From: SIG636 sp045535465
GTDB taxonomy: Bacteria; Bacillota; Clostridia; Oscillospirales; CAG-382
Assembly: GCA_045535465.1 (NCBI GenBank)
Contig: JAZSLS010000112.1
Coordinates: forward strand, 1-9,347
DNA: 9,347 nt
Reading direction: 5' to 3'
Below, one piece after another: positions 1 through 5,704 of this stretch. Every line of letters starts with the position of its first letter. Within the stretch, counting starts at the first letter, position 1. The position numbers were made by a program, and so were the translations under genes. A model generated the notes under the pieces. That model did not search any database, was not told where the DNA came from, and worked only from the letters and a program-made list of their open reading frames with translations.

Positions 1-332
1 TCAACAAATGGATGAAGTAAAGCTTCTTTGCCGGTGGTAAGTCTTACCATAGTATCATATATGGAAGCATCACCGTGAGGATTATAGGTCATAGTTGCAC
101 CTGCAATTTTTGCAGATTTAACCGTAGTGCCCTTTAATAGCCCCATCTTATACATAGTGTAAAGAAGCTTTCTGTGGCTGGGCTTAAAACCATCAATAGC
201 CGGTATTGCACGAGATATAATAACACTCATTGCATAAGGCATATAGTTAGTTTCCAAAATTTTGGTGATATTTATATCCGTAGCCGGTGCTGCAGGGATT
301 TCATTCACTATCGGCTGCTTTTTTCTTGCCAT
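1..332 (-). CDS. parC: DNA topoisomerase IV (gyrase-like) subunit A, N-terminal 110 residues, cut by window edge
   Basis: This is the start of the type IIA topoisomerase breakage-reunion subunit, which cleaves and rejoins DNA as a tetramer with the ATPase subunit encoded just upstream. The reading frame is open from ATG at 330-332 to the left edge (110 codons plus two bases). Visible motifs are YAMSVIISRAIPAIDGFKPSHRK at residues 33-55, the GyrA/ParC hallmark (only its family identity is argued here), and NPHGDASIYDTMVR at 84-97, the recognition-helix and quinolone-pocket region. The catalytic tyrosine should fall about 18 residues beyond the edge. A GGAGGA Shine-Dalgarno site lies at 344-349, 11 bases before the ATG. 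The gene starts 30 bases after the parE stop, giving the usual parE-parC order. Residue 89 is alanine where E. coli GyrA has Ser83, and residue 93 keeps the acidic residue equivalent to Asp87. The choice of parC over gyrA rests on the pairing and the divergent ALLHPFV type; a second gyrase locus elsewhere is expected but cannot be seen. Confidence 0.9.
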   Translation of the reverse strand, partial: MARKKQPIVNEIPAAPATDINITKILETNYMPYAMSVIISRAIPAIDGFKPSHRKLLYTMYKMGLLKGTTVKSAKIAGATMTYNPHGDASIYDTMVRLTTGKEALLHPFV

Positions 333-362
333 CCTTTTACTAATCCTCCAAAATATCAAAGC

Positions 363-2351
363 TTATATATCCGCAAGGTCAATATACTTACTGCCGTTTT
401 CTGCAATAAAGCTCTTTCTTGCATCAATATTATCGCCAAGCAAAACGTCAAACATCATACGTGTGCTTTCTTCATCCTCGGGAGTAATGCGTATCAAACG
501 CCTTGTTGCGGGCGCCATCGTGGTAAGTGACATCATATCGGGATTGTTTTCGCCCAACCCTTTTGAACGCTGTATAGTATAACGAGCGTTCCCCAGTTCA
601 TCAAGAATTTTTATTTTTTCCTGCTCATTATAAGCAAAATATGTCTTGCCGCCGCTTGTTATTTCATAAAGAGGAGTTTCTGCAATATATACACGACCTT
701 CTCTTATAAGTGTAGGCAACAAGCTGTAAAACATAGTTAAAAGCAGGGTCCTAATCTGAAAACCATCTTCGTCAGCATCGGTACAAAGTATTATTTTGCT
801 CCAACGCAGGTTAGACATATCGAAAGTAGGTATGCCTTTTGCGTTTTTAGCACGTACTTCAACACCGCAACCGATGACCTTAACAAGATCCATAATGATA
901 TCGCTTTTAAATATCTTATCGTAACTTGCCTTTAAACAGTTAAGCGTTTTACCCCTTACCGGTATAATAGCCTGGAATTCGGCATTCCTAGCCAATTTAC
1001 AGCTGGTCATCGCCGAATCGCCCTCAACGATATATAGCTCACACTTTTCAGGATCTCTACTGCGACAACCTGCAAACTTTTCAACAGAATTGTTTATATC
1101 AAGAGGGGCTGTAAGCTTTGACTTAGTCTTTACACGCATACTTTCAGCAGACTCTCGGCTTCTCTTATTAACAAGAATCTGCTGACAAGCTTTATCTGCA
1201 TCAGCAGGATTTTCAGCAAAATATACCTCGATGCTGTGACGGAAAAATTCAGTCATAGCCTTAAAAATAAACTCATTGGTTATTGCTTTTTTAGTTTGGT
1301 TTTCGTAAGACGTTTCTGTTGAAAAAGAACTCACAACCAACACAAGAGAATCTTCAACATCCTGAAAAGTTATCTTAGACTCATTCTTTGTATATTTACC
1401 ACTTGTTTTTAAATAGTTGTCAACCGCCCAAACAAAGGCATTTTTTGCAGCCCTGTCAGGAGAACCTCCGTGTTGGAGGTAAGAGGAGTTATGGTAGTAC
1501 TCAATAAGGTTAACGTCATTGGAAAAACAAAACGTAAATTGCATTTTAACCTTGTAGTCATTTTTATCTTCCCTATCTCTGCCAACACGTTCCGTTGAAT
1601 AAGATACGGGGAGAGTGAGATATTTAACGCCAACAAGCTCTTCAATATAGCCTTCAATGCCCTTTTCGTAGCAATAAGATTCATTCTCAAAGCTACCATC
1701 CGGGTTTTGCCATTTTAAATTTAAAGTAAGACCGCCGTTTACAACAGCCTGTTTCTTAAGCTGATCGCTGAAGAACTCGTGAGTGATGTTGATATCGGTA
1801 AATACCTCTGCATCGCTTTTCCAACGAATAACAGTGCCACGTTTTGTCTTGGGACAAGGCTCCTTGGAAAGCTCTGTTACAGGCTCCCCCTTTTTAAAGC
1901 TTATGCTGTATTTTGTCCCACCGGTGTAGGCAGTAACATCCATAAACTCAGAGGTATACTGAGTAGAGCAAGCACCAAGACCGTTAAGTCCTAAGGAATA
2001 TTCGTAAGCGCCGCCATCGTTATTCTCATACTTGCCGCCTGCGTACATCTCGCAAAAAACAAGCTCCCAATTATAACGTTGCTCTTTTTCGTTCCAATCC
2101 AACGGAACACCGCGGCCAAAATCCTCTACCTGTATGGTACGATCCTTAAAAACAGTAACGTTTATAACGTTGCCAAAGCCTTCTCTTGCTTCGTCTATAG
2201 CATTTGAAAGTATTTCAAAAAAAGAATGTTCACACCCTTCCAAGCCATTGGAGCCAAATATAACAGAAGGGCGAAGTCTAACACGGTCCGCACCCTTTAG
2301 GGCTTTTATGCTTTGGGCATCATAATCTCTTTTTTGTACTGTCTTTGCCAA
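363..2351 (-). CDS. parE: DNA topoisomerase IV (gyrase-like) subunit B, ATPase/TOPRIM subunit
   Basis: The 662-residue product is the ATP-driven subunit of a type IIA topoisomerase, acting on DNA in the cytoplasm with the ParC encoded next. The GHKL ATPase domain shows the Bergerat residues Glu46, Asn50 and Asp53 (EILSNAIDEA), DFGRGVP at 77-83 and GLNGLGA at 121-127. The transducer domain has the QTK loop with Lys354. The TOPRIM domain has EGDSA at 443-447 and DADEDG at 525-530, supplying the Glu and Asp residues that hold Mg2+. QRSKGLGE lies at 594-601, and the C-terminus is intact. The segment after EGDSA reads MTSCKLARN instead of the usual GGSAKQGRDR, as in a divergent clostridial branch. 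Translation starts at TTG (2349-2351): GAGAGG sits eight bases upstream and the next methionine is about residue 102. The gene begins 24 bases after the trpS stop. The length is typical. It could be called gyrB by some pipelines; the parE label comes from the parE-parC pairing. Confidence 0.9.
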   Translation of the reverse strand: MAKTVQKRDYDAQSIKALKGADRVRLRPSVIFGSNGLEGCEHSFFEILSNAIDEAREGFGNVINVTVFKDRTIQVEDFGRGVPLDWNEKEQRYNWELVFCEMYAGGKYENNDGGAYEYSLGLNGLGACSTQYTSEFMDVTAYTGGTKYSISFKKGEPVTELSKEPCPKTKRGTVIRWKSDAEVFTDINITHEFFSDQLKKQAVVNGGLTLNLKWQNPDGSFENESYCYEKGIEGYIEELVGVKYLTLPVSYSTERVGRDREDKNDYKVKMQFTFCFSNDVNLIEYYHNSSYLQHGGSPDRAAKNAFVWAVDNYLKTSGKYTKNESKITFQDVEDSLVLVVSSFSTETSYENQTKKAITNEFIFKAMTEFFRHSIEVYFAENPADADKACQQILVNKRSRESAESMRVKTKSKLTAPLDINNSVEKFAGCRSRDPEKCELYIVEGDSAMTSCKLARNAEFQAIIPVRGKTLNCLKASYDKIFKSDIIMDLVKVIGCGVEVRAKNAKGIPTFDMSNLRWSKIILCTDADEDGFQIRTLLLTMFYSLLPTLIREGRVYIAETPLYEITSGGKTYFAYNEQEKIKILDELGNARYTIQRSKGLGENNPDMMSLTTMAPATRRLIRITPEDEESTRMMFDVLLGDNIDARKSFIAENGSKYIDLADI

Positions 2352-2359
2352 CTCAGCTA

Positions 2360-2365
2360 CCTCTC
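2360..2365 (-). promoter_or_regulatory. Ribosome binding site that fixes the parE TTG start
   Basis: On the minus strand GAGAGG is followed by an eight-base spacer and TTG. No ATG or GTG alternative close by gives a complete ATPase domain, so this site decides the start of parE. It lies in the 24-base gap after trpS. Confidence 0.7.
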
Positions 2366-2375
2366 TTTCAAAACA

Positions 2376-3386
2376 CTATTTCGGCTGGTAAAAGCCTACC
2401 TTTCTGTACACCTTGCTAAGAGTTTTTCTTGCAAGATATGCTGCTTTATCAGCGTTAGATTTTAGCATAGAATTCAAATAATCTTTATCTGAAAGTATCT
2501 CATTAAAACGCACCTGTAATGCGCCCAGATGATCTGCAACAACTTCGCCCACAGCTTCTTTAAAAGTGCCGTATCCCATACCGGAAAACTCTTTTTCTGC
2601 GTCTTCAATGGTTTTTCCTGTGAAACCGCAATAAATGGTAAGAAGGTTGTTGATTCCGTCTTTACCATCCGCATAGACAACTTCGCTGCCGCTATCGGTT
2701 ACTGCACGTTTTATTTTACGTATTATATCATCCCTTTTATCAAGAATACCAACGCTGCCGCCGCTGATATCAGATTTGCTCATTTTCTTATCAGGCTCGG
2801 TAAGAGACATTATCTTCATACCAATCTTGGGAATATAAGGCTCGGGGATAGTAAAGGTATCGCCGTAAACGCCATTAAAACGCATAGCTATATCACGTGT
2901 TATCTCAAGATGCTGTTTTTGATCCAAACCCACGGGAACAAGATCTGCCTGATAGAGCAAAATATCCGCAGCCATTAAAACAGGATAAGTAAATAATCCG
3001 GCATTGATATTCTCAGAATGCTTTTGAGATTTTTCCTTAAACTGAGTCATACGTGAAAGCTCACCAAACATAGTATAGCAATTCAAAACCCAAGCAAGCT
3101 CAGCGTGAGCAGGCACGTGACTTTGTATAAACAAAATGTTTTTTTCAGGGTCAATCCCTGCAGCCATATAAAGAGCAAGCATTTCAACACTTCTTCTTCT
3201 AAGTTCTGCAGGCGTCTGACGCACTGTAATTGAGTGCATATCAACAGAGCAGAAAAGGCAATTATAATCATCCTGCAATGAAACCCAATTTTTAAGAGCG
3301 CCGAGATAGTTACCTATGGTTAAATTTCCCGAAGGCTGTATACCGGAAAATATCGTCTTTTTTGCTACCTGGTTTTCGTTCATCAT
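2376..3386 (-). CDS. trpS: Tryptophanyl-tRNA synthetase
   Basis: This class Ic aminoacyl-tRNA synthetase joins tryptophan to tRNA-Trp using ATP, in the cytoplasm as a homodimer. The 336-residue length is normal for the bacterial enzyme. GIQPSG at residues 15-20 and TIGN at 23-26 form the HIGH-type nucleotide-binding signature, and KMSKS is at 201-205. MAADILLY around Asp141 is the tryptophan pocket, with the aspartate that in the family contacts the indole nitrogen, and PVGLDQKQHLE at 151-161 is characteristic of TrpRS rather than TyrRS. The start is a doubled ATGATG. The first ATG (3384-3386) overlaps the aminotransferase stop by four bases and has GAGGAG eight bases upstream, inside the end of that gene; the second is 11 bases away. 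This arrangement implies translational coupling. No T-box leader precedes the gene, which depends on the promoter near 4640. Confidence 0.97.
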   Translation of the reverse strand: MMNENQVAKKTIFSGIQPSGNLTIGNYLGALKNWVSLQDDYNCLFCSVDMHSITVRQTPAELRRRSVEMLALYMAAGIDPEKNILFIQSHVPAHAELAWVLNCYTMFGELSRMTQFKEKSQKHSENINAGLFTYPVLMAADILLYQADLVPVGLDQKQHLEITRDIAMRFNGVYGDTFTIPEPYIPKIGMKIMSLTEPDKKMSKSDISGGSVGILDKRDDIIRKIKRAVTDSGSEVVYADGKDGINNLLTIYCGFTGKTIEDAEKEFSGMGYGTFKEAVGEVVADHLGALQVRFNEILSDKDYLNSMLKSNADKAAYLARKTLSKVYRKVGFYQPK

Positions 3387-4576
3387 TTCACAAGCTCCTC
3401 TTTAAGCATATCTCCCAAACGCTTAATACCCTCAACAATTTCTTCATCGGAAGGTGTTGAGAAATTCAAACGAAATGAGTTGCTCATTTTTGTAGGTTCC
3501 GGCAGGAAGGTCGCTCCGGAGACTATTGCAATCTTACGTTCCAATGCTTTTTTTGCGATTATCTTGCTGTCGCAGCCGTCAGGCAACGTTGCCCAAATAA
3601 ACATACCGCCTTCAGGGATAGTATGCTTAACACAATCAGGAAAACATTGATTAATGCAATACAACATAAGAGAGCATCTGGAGCGATATAGGTCCTTAAT
3701 TTGCTTGATATGCGCATCAAGATCATACTTTTCCATAAATACAGATGCAAGCATCTGACTAAGTATGTTGGTGTGGGTATCGGAAACTTGCTTTAAAACA
3801 ATAGCTTTGTTTATTATTTCTCTATGAGCACAGAGATAACCGAGACGCATACCCGGAGAAAGTATTTTTGAAAAAGAACCGCAATAAATAACGTGTCCGT
3901 CTGTATCAAGGCTCTTGATCTCGGGTTCGGGTACTCCGGTAAAGCGAAGCTCAACATAAGGGTCATCCTCTAAAATAAACACGTTATACTTTTGGGCAAG
4001 TTCCAAAACAGCCTTACGTTTTTTTAAAGGCATAGTTATGCCGGTAGGATTTTGGAAGGTAGGAATGAGGTAAATAATTTTTGCATTGGGGTTTTCCTTA
4101 AGCGCCTTTTCAAGCTTTTCAACGGAGATGCCATCATCCTCCATATCAACGCCTACAAGCTTAAGATTATAAGCACGGAAAGCGTTAAGAGCACCTATAA
4201 AACTGGGGTTTTCGCATATAACAACATCACCCTCATTACAAAGCGCCTTAGCGGTTAGATCAATAGCCTGCTGACCGCCTGTTGTAATTATAGTTTCGTC
4301 ATAATCCGCGCCAACATAAAACCTTTCTTTAAGGCGCTTTTTGATTTGCTCAATAAGCTTAGGATAACCCTCGGTTACGCTATATTGTAAAGCGGCAGTT
4401 GCGTTGTTCTTGAAAATGTCTGCAGCTATTTCTGCAAATTCCTCAACAGGAAAAGACAAGGGAGAGGGGCTGCCGGCGGAAAAAGTGAAAGCTCCCTCGG
4501 CAGGAATAACCTTAAATAGTTCTCTTATCGCAGAGGGCTTCATATCCTTACATCTATCGGAAAAAACAAAATCCAT
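3383..4576 (-). CDS. PLP-dependent aminotransferase, class I/II (LysN/2-aminoadipate transaminase-like), substrate unknown
   Basis: This is a fold-type I pyridoxal-phosphate enzyme that moves an amino group between an amino acid and a 2-oxo acid. From the preferred start it has 397 residues. Visible landmarks are NPTG (Asn176), LEDDPY (Asp204, binds the cofactor ring nitrogen), SFSK with the Schiff-base Lys237 followed by ILSPGMRLGY, and FRLNF with Arg369 for the substrate carboxylate. There is no N-terminal GntR helix-turn-helix, so it is a stand-alone enzyme and not a MocR regulator. An upstream in-frame ATG at 4598-4600 would add eight residues, but it has no Shine-Dalgarno site. The ATG at 4574-4576 has GGTG six bases before it and opens with MDFVFSDR, which matches how I recall this family starting. 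It is the first gene of the operon and overlaps trpS by four bases. The family includes aromatic, branched-chain and 2-aminoadipate transaminases; the substrate cannot be read from sequence alone. Confidence 0.88.
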   Translation of the reverse strand: MDFVFSDRCKDMKPSAIRELFKVIPAEGAFTFSAGSPSPLSFPVEEFAEIAADIFKNNATAALQYSVTEGYPKLIEQIKKRLKERFYVGADYDETIITTGGQQAIDLTAKALCNEGDVVICENPSFIGALNAFRAYNLKLVGVDMEDDGISVEKLEKALKENPNAKIIYLIPTFQNPTGITMPLKKRKAVLELAQKYNVFILEDDPYVELRFTGVPEPEIKSLDTDGHVIYCGSFSKILSPGMRLGYLCAHREIINKAIVLKQVSDTHTNILSQMLASVFMEKYDLDAHIKQIKDLYRSRCSLMLYCINQCFPDCVKHTIPEGGMFIWATLPDGCDSKIIAKKALERKIAIVSGATFLPEPTKMSNSFRLNFSTPSDEEIVEGIKRLGDMLKEELVK

Positions 4577-4636
4577 TATCAACACCGCACTTTCTGTCAT
4601 TATGATATAGTAACACTATTTTTCCATTATTGTTTA

Positions 4637-4665
4637 ATTATAATCTAAAGCACATAAAAAGTCAA
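4637..4665 (-). promoter_or_regulatory. Sigma-A promoter of the aminotransferase-trpS-parE-parC operon
   Basis: On the minus strand the -35 box TTGACT (4660-4665) and a perfect -10 box TATAAT (4637-4642) are separated by exactly 17 bases. Transcription is expected to begin near 4630, giving a leader of about 54 bases to the ATG at 4576 (about 30 to the alternative at 4600). That leader is too short for a T-box or other common riboswitch. This is the only clear promoter for the four genes. Confidence 0.82.
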
Positions 4666-4702
4666 CACAAATCAAAAAAATATTGCCGCATATTATTAAT
4701 TG

Positions 4703-4731
4703 TTGCTTTTTACCTCTTGTAATGTTATAAT
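4703..4731 (+). promoter_or_regulatory. Sigma-A promoter of the pseudouridine synthase gene, extended -10 type
   Basis: TTGCTT (4703-4708), a 17-base spacer and TATAAT (4726-4731), with TG one base upstream of the -10 box (TGTTATAAT), form an extended -10 promoter. The expected transcription start is near 4738. That excludes in-frame ATGs at 4700 and 4736 as starts of the downstream gene and leaves 4748, with a leader of only about ten bases that is mostly the GGTGA ribosome binding site (4738-4742). The -35 boxes of the two divergent promoters are 37 bases apart. Confidence 0.72.
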
Positions 4732-4747
4732 TCATATGGTGATTTTA

Positions 4748-5704
4748 ATGAAAGAGATAATTATAAGCACAAACGAGAGCGGCCAGCGCATTGATAAGTT
4801 CCTAAGCAAACGCTTTAAAACTATGCCTCAATCGTTAATTTACAAGTATTTGCGAACAAAACGCATTAAACTTAACGGTAAAAAAGCCACCCAAAGCGAT
4901 TTTGTTAACGAGGGTGATACGCTGACTTTTTACATATCTGATGAGTTTTTTGAAAGCAACGCCGAAGACCTTGCATTTACTCATATAAAGCCGCAGTTGA
5001 ATATTATATACGAAGATGAAAACGTTTTAATAGCCGATAAACCCGTGGGGCTTCTTTGTCACTCCGATGACAACGAAGGATACAACACCCTTATTAACCA
5101 TATAAAAGCCTATCTTTGCGAAAAAGGAGAATATGTAACGGGCGTTGCATTTGCACCCGCTTTATGCAACAGAATTGATCGTAATACCTGCGGTCTGGTA
5201 ATATCTGCTAAAAACGCAGAAGCTCTCAGGGATATGAACAAGCGTATCAAGATGCGCCTTGTTCTTAAACAGTATCTTGCTGCCGTACACGGTACGCCCA
5301 AACCTCCCGAGGGGACAATAAGCGGATACATTCGCAAAGACAGCACCGCTAACAGAGTTTACGTTTCAAATCACAAACGTAGTTCTGACGAAAAAGATGC
5401 TGTAACTAAATACAAAGTTGTTGAAAGCAAGGATGATATTTCCCTTGTTCAGTTGGATTTGATTACAGGACGTACACACCAAATACGCGCTCATCTCGCT
5501 TCCATCGGACACCCGCTTTTGGGTGATGGAAAATATGCAGTAAACAAAAAGGACCGCCGGCAGGGTTTCTGCCACCAGTCCTTATGTGCATACAGACTTA
5601 AATTTTTATCCTCCAACGAGAATGACAGCCTTTCCTATCTTGAAGGCAAGGTTTTATATGCAACCCGTCCCGATTTTTTAAAGCTGTTTAAATATCGTTT
5701 TTGA
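4748..5704 (+). CDS. RluA-family 23S rRNA pseudouridine synthase (RluC/RluD-like)
   Basis: The enzyme isomerises specific uridines to pseudouridine, probably in 23S rRNA. The 318-residue product has an N-terminal S4 RNA-binding domain at about 12-60 (RIDKFL...RIKLNGKKA), then the catalytic domain. ADKPVGLLCH is at 96-105, and RIDRNTCGLVI at 142-152 contains the catalytic Asp144. GRTHQIRAHLASIGHPLLGD at 241-260 is the family's C-terminal signature. Length and domain order match S4-containing RluA members; the exact target position cannot be assigned. The start at 4748 is preferred over in-frame ATGs at 4700 and 4736, which lie upstream of the expected transcription start. GGTGA sits five bases before it, and MKEIIIS fits the family start. 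It is the only rightward gene here. Its last 17 bases overlap lysA tail to tail, and residues around 268-279 are encoded by DNA that on the other strand forms the lysA terminator. Confidence 0.93.
   Translation: MKEIIISTNESGQRIDKFLSKRFKTMPQSLIYKYLRTKRIKLNGKKATQSDFVNEGDTLTFYISDEFFESNAEDLAFTHIKPQLNIIYEDENVLIADKPVGLLCHSDDNEGYNTLINHIKAYLCEKGEYVTGVAFAPALCNRIDRNTCGLVISAKNAEALRDMNKRIKMRLVLKQYLAAVHGTPKPPEGTISGYIRKDSTANRVYVSNHKRSSDEKDAVTKYKVVESKDDISLVQLDLITGRTHQIRAHLASIGHPLLGDGKYAVNKKDRRQGFCHQSLCAYRLKFLSSNENDSLSYLEGKVLYATRPDFLKLFKYRF
5542..5583 (-). terminator. Rho-independent terminator of the lon-engB-lysA operon, inside the convergent gene
   Basis: Read on the minus strand, AAGGAC pairs with GTCCTT and GGCAG pairs with CTGCC around an AAACC loop. 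The four bases between the two blocks (TGGT against GGCG) give one G-C pair and two G-U wobbles as RNA, leaving one G-G mismatch, so the stem is nearly continuous over 15 positions. TTTTTGTTT follows directly. On the plus strand the same region has C-A mismatches and no T-tract after it, so the signal points leftward. It lies about 105 bases past the lysA stop, within the pseudouridine synthase coding sequence. Confidence 0.75.

Noticed and set aside
174..582. Rightward open frames of 118 and 106 codons over the parC/parE junction
   Set aside because: They are antisense to two well-supported conserved genes, have no recognisable domain, and have low-complexity antisense composition.
3383..4600. 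MocR-type transcription regulator
   Set aside because: The protein has only the aminotransferase domain; the N-terminal GntR helix-turn-helix of about 70 residues is missing.
4679..4694. AATAT-6-ATATT inverted repeat between the divergent promoters, considered as an operator
   Set aside because: The arms are five bases of pure A/T in an A/T-rich spacer, which is expected by chance, and no regulator gene is nearby.
4577..4747. Riboswitch or small RNA in the divergent intergenic region
   Set aside because: The region is fully explained by two promoters and short leaders; no stable stem was found by eye.
5144..5170. GTTGCAT...ATGCAAC inverted repeat in the pseudouridine synthase gene
   Set aside because: It is a seven-base stem with a 13-base loop and no T-tract, inside conserved coding sequence; chance is the simpler explanation.
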